Shown here: positions 8,316-14,904 of the stretch, piece by piece
How the letters are laid out: each line of letters starts with the position of its first letter
Position numbering within the stretch: the stretch's first letter is position 1
Source: DATKYK01 sp034430255
GTDB lineage: Bacteria; Chloroflexota; Dehalococcoidia; E44-bin15
Direction of reading: 5' to 3'
Length of the DNA stretch: 21,194 nucleotides
Assembly (NCBI GenBank): GCA_034430255.1
Contig: DAOUEU010000133.1
Span: forward strand, 1-21,194
Made by a program: the position numbers and the translations under genes
Notes under the pieces: generated by a model
The model's input: only the letters and a program-made list of their open reading frames with translations
What the model was told of the DNA's origin: nothing
The model's database searches: none

Positions 8316-10100
8316 TTAGCAGGTATACCTGCCCACCTCTATGATCCCGCCGGCAATATCCCTCCTCAACTGAACGCCGTTTACCGGGGTGAACTGTGAG
8401 ACCTTCCGCAGCATCGCCAGTTGACTATCAAGAGTCTCTCCCATCTCCATTGCCGCGAGTACCTGCCGGGCATAGTCCCTTACTCTAACCATGGCATCGT
8501 TTACGTAGAGCCTTACCATGTCAATCTTCATCTTGGACTGCTGCTCCCCGGAAGAATCGATAGACTTCAGCGCTCTCAGAAGGCCGCTCTCCATGGCATA
8601 TACCTCCTGGGCAATGTCAGACAGCAGTCCCAGGATCTCCTGCTCCTCCTCCAGGGCCATTCCGTACTTCTGCGCCGCACCACCACACAGGAACAGGAAT
8701 ATCTTCTTTGCCCTCTCGACAAGCCTGCGCTGGTATCCCAGGAGACCATCGCCCGAACTGGGGTAGAGAGGCTCCATTGCTGGCATCTCCTCTCTCACCT
8801 TCTCCGCCACGGACAGCAGGGGTATCTCGTTCTTCAACGCCTTCCTCACAAGCTGTCCGATGATAAGGAGCCGGTTTATCTCATTTGTCCCCTCGAATAT
8901 CCTGAATATCCGGTTATCCCGATAGATCCTTTCCACCGGGTATTCCTCACAGTACCCGTATCCCCCGTATATCTGGACCGCCTCATCGCCCACATAGTCC
9001 AGTATCTCCGAGCAGTAGACCTTATTGATGGAGCATTCAACCACATACTCAAATATGCTTTTAGCGCTTTGCTGGCCCATATCCTCGGCGGTGCGGTCCA
9101 TGGATGCAAATATGCTGTCAATGAGCCCACCGGTGCGGTAGACCATGCTCTCCGCCATATACGTCTTTGTCGCCATCTCAGCAATCTTGTGTTTTATCAG
9201 CCCGAACTGGCATATGGGCTTACCGAACTGCACCCTTTCCTTGGAGTATCCTACGCTGTACTCTATAGCCAGCTTGGCTACCCCCACCGATCCAGCGCCC
9301 AGTTTAAATCTACCCAGGTTGAGAATGTTGAAGGCCACTATGTGTCCCCTGCCGATTTCATAAACAACATTCTCTACGGGCACCTTGGCACCATCGAGAA
9401 ATATGCTGCATGTTGATGAGCCGCGAAGCCCCATCTTCTTCTCCTGCGCGCCAAATGATATACCTTCGAAGTCCCTCTCCAAAATAAAGGCAGTCATCTT
9501 GTCTCCATCGATCTTGGCATAGGTGAAGATGGTATCGGCAAACCCACCGTTGGTGACATACTGCTTGGTGCCACTGAGCCTGTAGTATTTGCCGTCGGGC
9601 GAGAGAACCGCCGTGGTTTGTATCGCCATAGCGTCGGTGCCCGCTTCCGGCTCGGTTAGGGCATAGGCCCCGAGCTTTTCACCACTGGCTAGAGCGGGAA
9701 GGTACTTCTCCTTCTGTGCCTTATTGCCAAAGAATACCAGCGGCATCGAGCCGATGCCGGTGTGGTCATTTAACGCCAGCCCGAAGGAACCGGAAAGCGC
9801 CGAGTACTCGCAGACCAGCAGGGAGGCTATATGGTCCATCTCCGAGCCGCCGTATTCCTCTTCTATATCCACCCCTAAAAACCCCAGCTCCCCCGACTTT
9901 TGCATCAGCTTGCGGGTAAGATCCCAGTCCTCGCTCTCCAGCGCATCCATATTGGGCACTATCTCATTCCTGATAAAGCTATCAACGGTTTTAATTAGCA
10001 TCAGATGCTCTTCGCTGAAGTCCTCTGGGGTAAAAACCTCTGCAGCAGGCGTCTCTTCCATGAAAAATGAGCTTCCTTTTCTGATTGTCTTCTCTTTCAT
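8316..10100 (-). CDS. Acyl-CoA dehydrogenase (long form, C-terminal extension)
   Basis: This FAD enzyme performs alpha,beta-desaturation of acyl-CoA thioesters, the first oxidative step of beta-oxidation. At 594 residues it is longer than the classic 380-400 and carries an extra helical domain after about residue 420, as in long-chain or VLCAD-like bacterial forms. Family signature 1 is YALTEPEAGTDAM (146-158), and signature 2 spans about 377-410 with QIYGGYGY and then FEGTNEINR. E403 in FEGTNE is at the position of the catalytic base of medium-chain enzymes. The ATG at 10100 has AAGGAG six bases upstream (10112-10107). A near-consensus promoter lies at 10239-10211, giving a leader of about 100 bases. 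Electron-transfer flavoprotein genes are not in the window. Confidence 0.93.
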   Translation of the reverse strand: MKEKTIRKGSSFFMEETPAAEVFTPEDFSEEHLMLIKTVDSFIRNEIVPNMDALESEDWDLTRKLMQKSGELGFLGVDIEEEYGGSEMDHIASLLVCEYSALSGSFGLALNDHTGIGSMPLVFFGNKAQKEKYLPALASGEKLGAYALTEPEAGTDAMAIQTTAVLSPDGKYYRLSGTKQYVTNGGFADTIFTYAKIDGDKMTAFILERDFEGISFGAQEKKMGLRGSSTCSIFLDGAKVPVENVVYEIGRGHIVAFNILNLGRFKLGAGSVGVAKLAIEYSVGYSKERVQFGKPICQFGLIKHKIAEMATKTYMAESMVYRTGGLIDSIFASMDRTAEDMGQQSAKSIFEYVVECSINKVYCSEILDYVGDEAVQIYGGYGYCEEYPVERIYRDNRIFRIFEGTNEINRLLIIGQLVRKALKNEIPLLSVAEKVREEMPAMEPLYPSSGDGLLGYQRRLVERAKKIFLFLCGGAAQKYGMALEEEQEILGLLSDIAQEVYAMESGLLRALKSIDSSGEQQSKMKIDMVRLYVNDAMVRVRDYARQVLAAMEMGETLDSQLAMLRKVSQFTPVNGVQLRRDIAGGIIEVGRYTC

Positions 10101-10210
10101 ATCCTTCTCCTTTCCTTTTCATCGCTATCTAATTATACCTTCCACCCTCCGCCACCTCCGGTGCACACGGCGAACACATGGAGCCTAATTCTTAATACAC
10201 CACAATGGCG

Positions 10211-10239
10211 ATAATAGACCCTCTGCGATCAACTGTCAA
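10211..10239 (-). promoter_or_regulatory. Sigma70-type promoter for the acyl-CoA dehydrogenase gene
   Basis: On the minus strand, TTGACA (10239-10234) is followed by a 17-base spacer and TATTAT (10216-10211), five of six matches to the -10. It points toward the dehydrogenase start at 10100. A separate perfect TATAAT at 10137-10132 on the same strand lacks a -35. Confidence 0.6.
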
Positions 10240-10280
10240 GGAGTTTATTCGTCGGCTCTACGTCAATAGGTGTGAAAATT

Positions 10281-10300
10281 TAACCTCACAGCCCGGGTTA
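10281..10300 (-). terminator. Weak terminator candidate after the hydrolase gene
   Basis: On the minus strand, TAACC and GGTTA form a 5-bp stem about 30 bases after the hydrolase stop, followed by AATTTT. The short stem makes this tentative. Confidence 0.28.
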
Positions 10301-10329
10301 TTAGCTAACTCATGAGGAGAATCATCACT

Positions 10330-11139
10330 CTAACTACCCCTTAGAAAATCCAGGACCTCTTTATTAAACCTTCCCCTCATCTCCATAAAAAATGCATGCG
10401 ATCCACCATTAACCTTGACCAACCTGGCACCAGGTATCATATTTGCCAGCATCTCTGAAGATTGACTTGGTATCAGTCTATCTCCGGTTCCCACTATCAC
10501 TAATGTAGGAGCTTTTATCTGGCCTAACCTGTCCAGAGTACTATGAGCCACAGCAGCTTCCATCTGTCCGCTAATGGCCTGGACTTCCCGAAATCTAAGG
10601 TATGTTTTTGCTAAGGGCACGAAAAATATCTTGGACAGCCTTTTGTTAAAAGATAACGTGATTACTTCACTCATTATTCTTCCCATATCTACACTTCTGG
10701 GGTCTTTAATATCAGCCTCACGTAAAGCGGAACCATGACCCACGGTTTCTACGGCACTACCGTTAGCATGCCCCATCCCTGCAGCAGTGCACGCCAGGAT
10801 GAGCTTCATCACCCTATCCGGGTAATTAATGGCCATCTCCTGTGCGACCATGCCCCCTAAAGACGCCCCAAGTACGTGAGCTTTTTCAACCTCGAGACAG
10901 TCCAGCAAAGCTCTGGTGTCATCCGCCATCGTCCTGACGGTATAGGGCTGGCTCGGTTTATCGCTCTTTCCCACACCCCTGTTGTCGAAGGTAATCACTC
11001 GGTAGTATTTGCTGAAAGCACGTGTTTGGAAAATCCAACCTGATCGAGGTCCACCAAGCCCCTGTATCAGGACCAGAGGCTCTCCCTTACCGCAAACATC
11101 ATAATCGATAGTGACTCCATTCACATTTGCTTTGGTCAT
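10330..11139 (-). CDS. Alpha/beta hydrolase
   Basis: This 269-residue protein has a complete alpha/beta-hydrolase catalytic set. The nucleophile S93 lies in GASLGG, the acid is D220 in VGTGDRLIP, and the histidine is H248 in GGSHAFF. The oxyanion region is IQGLGGPRSGW (25-35), followed by FDNRGVGKSDKP (51-62), as in the 3-oxoadipate enol-lactonase/haloperoxidase-like subfamily. The likely reaction is hydrolysis of an ester, lactone or C-C bond; the substrate is not identifiable. A ribosome site GGGGGTGA (11153-11146) precedes the ATG by six bases. It has its own promoter with a palindrome in the spacer (11273-11245). It lies divergent from the B12 operon, separated by the long non-coding region. 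Confidence 0.88.
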   Translation of the reverse strand: MTKANVNGVTIDYDVCGKGEPLVLIQGLGGPRSGWIFQTRAFSKYYRVITFDNRGVGKSDKPSQPYTVRTMADDTRALLDCLEVEKAHVLGASLGGMVAQEMAINYPDRVMKLILACTAAGMGHANGSAVETVGHGSALREADIKDPRSVDMGRIMSEVITLSFNKRLSKIFFVPLAKTYLRFREVQAISGQMEAAVAHSTLDRLGQIKAPTLVIVGTGDRLIPSQSSEMLANMIPGARLVKVNGGSHAFFMEMRGRFNKEVLDFLRGS

Positions 11140-11244
11140 TTTATATCACCCCCATTAGCACAGTTATCGCTTTACCCGCCTTGCATCTGTAATTCCCTAA
11201 CGTTACTATAATATGTACTGTTAATAACCGATTCCCCGGGCTTA

Positions 11245-11273
11245 CTTCTACCACCTGCAGGTAGCTTTGTCAA
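11245..11273 (-). promoter_or_regulatory. Promoter of the hydrolase gene with operator-like palindrome
   Basis: On the minus strand, TTGACA (11273-11268), a 17-base spacer and TAGAAG (11250-11245, four of six) form a promoter pointing to the hydrolase. The perfect 10-bp palindrome ACCTGCAGGT (11253-11262) fills the middle of the spacer, an ideal place for a repressor or a MerR-type regulator to act. Confidence 0.5.
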
Positions 11274-11439
11274 TACCGCCATTTTCACAATTGCCGCTAC
11301 CTATAATTTGGCAAAGAGGCGAGAATAAAGACGTCTTGAAGCGCTTGCATCAACTGAGCTTAAGAAATCACCTATTCTCTCCATCTTTAACCAAGACCTT
11401 CCCTATCAAGCACGCTTTTCTTAAACTTGGAGACTCGCC

Positions 11440-11469
11440 TTGACAGACACCCCTCAAATATAGTAACAT
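11440..11469 (+). promoter_or_regulatory. Possible promoter of the corrinoid operon leader
   Basis: A consensus TTGACA (11440-11445) is followed after 18 bases by TAACAT (11464-11469, four of six). If used, it would give a leader of about 450 bases covering the structured region. The -10 is weak. Confidence 0.35.
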
Positions 11470-11531
11470 ATATGCAGAAAAGATATTTAAAAGTAGGTCG
11501 ATCGAATATTTGTTATAGCATATACCTCTAC

Positions 11532-11558
11532 CACAGGTGCAAAGTGCATGCACCTGTG
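11532..11558. repeat. Perfect 10-bp inverted repeat
   Basis: CACAGGTGCA (11532-11541) and TGCACCTGTG (11549-11558) are exact reverse complements around a 7-base loop. There is no T-run on either side, so it reads better as an operator or an RNA hairpin in the leader than as a terminator. Confidence 0.55.
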
Positions 11559-11644
11559 ATGTCCTCCCTCAAAACCCCGATGCTAACTGCAGATTTCTCC
11601 CGGAGATGTCTACTCCCCCGCGCATAACTGTCCCCCTAAATGTC

Positions 11645-11745
11645 CCCATAGCCAAGCCACAGTCCGATAGTGGCTCAATAGTAAAAGCTCACGCATAGTG
11701 AGCTAACGAACGCAGTGTGAGTAGCGCACTCGGTACTGCTATGGG
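11645..11745 (+). ncRNA. Cloverleaf-like structured RNA element in the operon leader
   Basis: An 8-bp closing stem (11645-11652 with 11738-11745, CCCATAGC/GCTATGGG) encloses three hairpins. These are AGCCAC/GTGGCT (11655-11660 with 11670-11675), a 7-bp stem 11686-11692 with 11698-11704, and a shorter GAGT/ACTC (11719-11722 with 11728-11731). The layout is a multibranch junction of about 100 bases. It is not a tRNA: there is no GTTCRA T-loop, the anticodon-arm loop is wrong and there is no 3' CCA. I do not recognise the family. Strand is taken from the downstream operon; the complement could fold too. Pairings are read by eye only. Confidence 0.45.
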
Positions 11746-11804
11746 AAGATTGTGGGTGCGTTAAGGCAGGGAAAAGCGTATTTTTAATGCTGGTTGATAT
11801 TTAA

Positions 11805-11913
11805 CCGGTGAAAGTAACAAGCGCAGAGCTGGACGATATGCACCGGCGTCTAAATCATAGAAGCGAGATATAATCCCTGTAAGGGAACTTTCAATGCCTG
11901 GATTATGCCGGTG
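11805..11913 (+). promoter_or_regulatory. Candidate switching leader with mutually exclusive helices
   Basis: CACCGG at 11841-11846 can pair with CCGGTG at 11805-11810. The same segment, extended to CACCGGC (11841-11847), can instead pair with GCCGGTG at 11907-11913. The second pairing would stack on a further 7-bp stem, ATAATCC (11870-11876) with GGATTAT (11900-11906). Only one state is possible at a time, and the second ends five bases before the GAGGAGGG ribosome site (11918-11925) of the first operon gene. This is the layout of a translational riboswitch or protein-controlled leader. The ligand is unknown, and canonical cobalamin-riboswitch boxes were not found. Confidence 0.42.
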
Positions 11914-11929
11914 ATATGAGGAGGGTTCC

Positions 11930-12613
11930 ATGGTAAAAGCGATAAAAGACTTCAAGATAGAGATAGACAAAGCAAAGGTGTGCCGTAACCTGGGCTACGA
12001 GAATGGTCATGGCCCATCTTCGTCTATCTCGTCGCTGATAGATGAGGAGATAGATGAGGCCTACAGCCTCATCCAGCCATCTTGCTTCTACCGGATGCTG
12101 GATATAAGTCGCATACGTCGACCCCGGGTTACCCTGGTAAACGGCATAACTTTTAGCATAACCAGCGAGGTTCTCAGCTGGGTGCTCTACCCCTGTAAGA
12201 AGGCAGTCATCTTCGTGGCCAGCATTGGCCAGGGGCTGGAGGAGAGAGCAGAGCAAGTTATGGATGAAGGGCATCTGCTTAAAGCTACCCTGCTTGATGC
12301 CATAGGCTCGGAGGCGACGGAAAAGGTAGCCTGCCATCTTCAGGAAAGGGTTCGAGAGCTTGCCAATTTGGATGAAGCGGAGATAACGCTGCGCTACAGC
12401 CCCGGCTATTGTGACTGGGATATCACCCAGCAGAAGGTTCTCTTTGAGGCCATGGACTCGGCTCCCATTGGTGTGGACCTAACCGGGGAATGCCTGATGT
12501 TGCCCCGCAAATCGATATCCGGCATCATCGGCCTTGGCTGGGGCGAGAAACGCCGTCTCAGGCTTTCGCCCTGCCAGTTCTGCACTAGGCAGGATTGTCA
12601 GAACAGGAGATGA
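11930..12613 (+). CDS. Vitamin B12-dependent methionine synthase activation-domain-like protein
   Basis: This 227-residue protein resembles the C-terminal activation domain of MetH, which uses SAM to remethylate cobalamin oxidised to Cob(II). The signature RYSPGYCDW occupies 155-163, and LPRKSISGIIGLGW (191-204) matches the MetH segment after it. The extreme C-terminus has C215-x2-C218-x4-C223, a likely metal or iron-sulfur site absent from MetH itself. No methionine synthase catalytic domains are present, so it probably reactivates the corrinoid protein encoded four genes downstream. It is the first gene of the operon, with a GAGGAGGG ribosome site four bases before the ATG. The next gene begins one base after its stop, suggesting translational coupling. 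A RamA-type ATP-dependent activator is not seen nearby. Confidence 0.86.
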   Translation: MVKAIKDFKIEIDKAKVCRNLGYENGHGPSSSISSLIDEEIDEAYSLIQPSCFYRMLDISRIRRPRVTLVNGITFSITSEVLSWVLYPCKKAVIFVASIGQGLEERAEQVMDEGHLLKATLLDAIGSEATEKVACHLQERVRELANLDEAEITLRYSPGYCDWDITQQKVLFEAMDSAPIGVDLTGECLMLPRKSISGIIGLGWGEKRRLRLSPCQFCTRQDCQNRR

Positions 12614-12617
12614 TTTG
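12605..12617 (+). promoter_or_regulatory. Ribosome site defining a TTG start
   Basis: AGGAG (12605-12609) lies inside the end of the preceding gene, five bases before TTG at 12615-12617. An ATG at 12610 is out of frame and stops after two codons. An upstream in-frame ATG at 12534 would make a long overlap into the preceding gene's conserved C-terminus, so TTG is the best start for the first MttB gene. Confidence 0.65.
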
Positions 12618-14048
12618 ACCAGGAAAGGACTTGAAGGTGGTAAATACAAGCCGCTATCTGAGGACGATATATCCCAAATCCACGACACCTCGATGCGGGT
12701 GTTCGAGGAGGTGGGCTTTCAGGTAAATTCGGAGAAGGCGCTTGCCTTTTTCCGGGATGCCGGGGCTACGATAGAAGACAACATCGTGAGGCTGCCCCGG
12801 CAGACAGTGATGGAACTTATCGACCGGGCACCCTCGGAGGTTACCCTTTACGGCCGTAAACCGGAGCACAGTATAACCCTTGGCGGGACCAGAGTATATG
12901 CTGGCACCGGGGGAACCGCTCTTCATATAATCGATACGCAGTCTGGGGAACGCCGCCCGGCTACCTTAAACGACCTGAAGCGTATCGCCAAGCTCGTCGA
13001 TAGCCTGGAGAACATCCACTTCTTCCTGCTGCCTACCTACCCCAACGATATCCCTGCAGAGGATGTAGATGCCAACCGCTTCTTTGCCGGCCTGGACAAC
13101 ACCTCCAAGCATATAATGGGAGGTGTTTACACACAGGATGGCATAGAGCGGGTAATCCGCATGGCCGAGACCATCGCCGGCTCAGCGGTCAAGCTTCGCC
13201 AGGAGCCATTCATCTCTATGATAATCTGCGCCATCAGCCCGCTGAAGATAGATGCAGTCTACGGGGACATGCTTATAACCATTGCCCAGACCGGAATCCC
13301 CGTAGCGCTCCCTGCGGAGCCACTCTGCGGCGCGACCTCTCCGGTAACCCTGGCCAGCAACCTGGTGATCCAGAATGTGGACTCCCTTGCCGAGGTATGC
13401 CTGGCCCAGCTTGTGAACCCCGGCACGCCGGCAATCTTTGGCTCGGTCGCCTCCATCGCCGATTTCCGCGACCTGAAATACATTACCGGGGCCATCGAAA
13501 TGGGCCTCCTGAATGCTGCCAGCGCTCAGATAGCCCAGTTCTACAAACTACCCTTCTATGCTACCGCCGGCATGTCCGATGCCAAGACCATCGATGCCCA
13601 GTGCGGCTATGAGTCGGCGCTCTCAAGTCTGCTCTGTGCCCTGAGCGGAGCCAACTTCATCCACGATGCCGCCGGACTCCTGGACTTCGCCCTCAGCGCT
13701 AGCTATGAGAAGTACGTAGTGGATAACGAGATCCTGGGAATGGTGATGCGGGCGGTAGAGGGCATAAAGGTGGACGAGGATACCCTTGCCTTTGACCTCA
13801 TCAAGGTCGTAGGGCCCGGGGGTAACTTCGTTTCCGCCAGGCATACCAGGAAGCACATGCGCACCGAGCATTACCAACCCGCACTCAGCGATAGGGAGCA
13901 CCTGGAGGAATGGCAGGCCAGAGGAAGTCGGGACACCTTCTCTCGTGCCAGGGACCAGGTTGAGGATATCCTTGCCTCTCCCGGTTACCGGCTTCCGGAT
14001 GAGGTAAGACAAAGGATTTTAAAGGAGATTTCTGGTATACTAGATTAA
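12615..14048 (+). CDS. Trimethylamine methyltransferase (MttB) superfamily protein 1, non-pyrrolysine
   Basis: This 477-residue TIM-barrel corrinoid methyltransferase belongs to the MttB superfamily (COG5598 type). Members demethylate trimethylamine, glycine betaine or related quaternary amines and load the methyl group onto a corrinoid protein. Family segments include RFFAGLDNTSKHIMGG (155-170), LPAEPLCGATSPVTLA (232-247) and FYATAGMSDAKTIDAQ (314-329), then VVDNEILGM (368-376). The frame has no internal stop, so it lacks pyrrolysine and belongs with MtgB-like enzymes rather than true trimethylamine MttB. The start is TTG, coupled to the preceding gene. Six bases separate its stop from the methyltetrahydrofolate methyltransferase gene. 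The natural substrate cannot be read from the sequence; glycine betaine or another betaine is the leading guess. Confidence 0.88.
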   Translation: MTRKGLEGGKYKPLSEDDISQIHDTSMRVFEEVGFQVNSEKALAFFRDAGATIEDNIVRLPRQTVMELIDRAPSEVTLYGRKPEHSITLGGTRVYAGTGGTALHIIDTQSGERRPATLNDLKRIAKLVDSLENIHFFLLPTYPNDIPAEDVDANRFFAGLDNTSKHIMGGVYTQDGIERVIRMAETIAGSAVKLRQEPFISMIICAISPLKIDAVYGDMLITIAQTGIPVALPAEPLCGATSPVTLASNLVIQNVDSLAEVCLAQLVNPGTPAIFGSVASIADFRDLKYITGAIEMGLLNAASAQIAQFYKLPFYATAGMSDAKTIDAQCGYESALSSLLCALSGANFIHDAAGLLDFALSASYEKYVVDNEILGMVMRAVEGIKVDEDTLAFDLIKVVGPGGNFVSARHTRKHMRTEHYQPALSDREHLEEWQARGSRDTFSRARDQVEDILASPGYRLPDEVRQRILKEISGILD

Positions 14049-14054
14049 TTTATC

Positions 14055-14858
14055 ATGATTATTATCGGCGAGAAAATAAACGCAACCAACAAGCGAGTAT
14101 CAGAGGCAATCGTCAACAAGGACGCCGCCCTTATCCAGGAACTGGCCCTCCAGCAGGCGGAAGCCGGTGCAAACTACATAGATGTGAACGCCGGAACGGG
14201 GCAGGGCGCGGAGCAAGAGATCGCAAGCCTGAAATGGGCTATAGATACGGTTCAGAGTGTGACCGATTTACCCCTGTGCCTGGATAGCTCGGACCCCCAA
14301 GCGCTACTGGCAGCAATGGCACACTACCAGTGCTCCAAAGCCATGATAAACTCGGTCAATGCAGAGCCGGGAAAACTGGAGCCCCTCGGGCGTCTGGCAG
14401 CAGAGCGCCAGGCACCACTGGTGGCCCTGGTTATGGGAGAGAGAGGTATACCCGGCAGTGTGGAGGAGCGTCTATCCGCAGCAGACCTAATAGTGACCCA
14501 CCTTACTCGTCTGGGTGTGAGGGAGGACCAGTTATTCTTTGACACCCTGTTGCTTCCCATCTCGGTGGATACCGGGCAGGGGCTGGTAACTCTCAAGACT
14601 ATCCAGCAGCTTAAATCCCGTTACCCATCCGCAAACACTGTTATCGGACTAAGCAACGTTTCCTTCGGTCTTCCCAACCGGAGCATAGTGAACCAGGCCT
14701 TCCTGTTAATGGCAATCTCCGCGGGGCTCGATGCCGCTATCCTGGATCCCCTCGATGCAAAGGTAATGAACTTTGTCAGGGTTGCCGATATGCTCACCGG
14801 CAAAGATCCTGCCTGCAAAGGCTTCATCAGGGCACACCGAAAAGGCTTATTGGTGTAG
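14055..14858 (+). CDS. Methyltetrahydrofolate:corrinoid methyltransferase (DHPS-like)
   Basis: This 267-residue TIM barrel of the pterin-binding family exchanges methyl groups between a corrinoid protein and tetrahydrofolate (AcsE/MtgA type). It starts MIIIGEKINATN, the conserved first strand. DVNAG lies at 43-47, LDSS at 76-79 and INS at 98-100; D77, N99 and D163 fall near the pterin-binding residues of the acetogen enzyme (Asp75, Asn96, Asp160). The length fits the family. It follows MttB 1 by six bases without a strong ribosome site, so translation probably depends on coupling. In context it would accept the methyl group from the methyl-corrinoid and feed methyl-THF to the Wood-Ljungdahl or C1 pathway. 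The reverse direction is chemically possible. Confidence 0.9.
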   Translation: MIIIGEKINATNKRVSEAIVNKDAALIQELALQQAEAGANYIDVNAGTGQGAEQEIASLKWAIDTVQSVTDLPLCLDSSDPQALLAAMAHYQCSKAMINSVNAEPGKLEPLGRLAAERQAPLVALVMGERGIPGSVEERLSAADLIVTHLTRLGVREDQLFFDTLLLPISVDTGQGLVTLKTIQQLKSRYPSANTVIGLSNVSFGLPNRSIVNQAFLLMAISAGLDAAILDPLDAKVMNFVRVADMLTGKDPACKGFIRAHRKGLLV

Positions 14859-14904
14859 TAGCGAAAATGCTTAAGTGTAGCGACTAGATGAGGAGTGATG
14901 TAAA

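Larger units (their letters stand above)
11140..11929. other. Long divergent non-coding region
   Basis: About 790 bases separate the minus-strand hydrolase from the plus-strand corrinoid operon. No reading frame here has a plausible ribosome site and protein-like composition. The left part holds the hydrolase promoter, a possible plus-strand promoter at 11440-11469 and an isolated perfect hairpin at 11532-11558. The right part, 11645-11913, is rich in long complementary segments and looks like structured leader RNA. Confidence 0.6.

Noticed and set aside
8319..8332. Perfect 14-bp palindrome GCAGGTATACCTGC
   Set aside because: It lies within the last codons of the acyl-CoA dehydrogenase gene and is explained by coding; a role as a binding site cannot be supported.
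8421..9416. 331-codon plus-strand open frame inside the acyl-CoA dehydrogenase
   Set aside because: Antisense to a gene with both family signatures intact; a composition-driven shadow.
11368..11553. Small minus-strand open frame in the long non-coding region
   Set aside because: No ribosome site, no recognisable composition, and it overlaps a candidate promoter and hairpin.
11645..11745. tRNA gene suggested by the cloverleaf-like pairing
   Set aside because: No T-loop GTTCRA sequence, no U33-type anticodon loop, no D-loop GG and about 100 bases between stem ends; kept only as an unassigned structured RNA.
11756..11850. Cobalamin riboswitch, suggested by GGTGC, GGGAA and GGTGAAA elements
   Set aside because: The elements are wrongly spaced and the conserved B12 box and CCGCAACTG-like core are missing. 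A covariance-model scan would decide.
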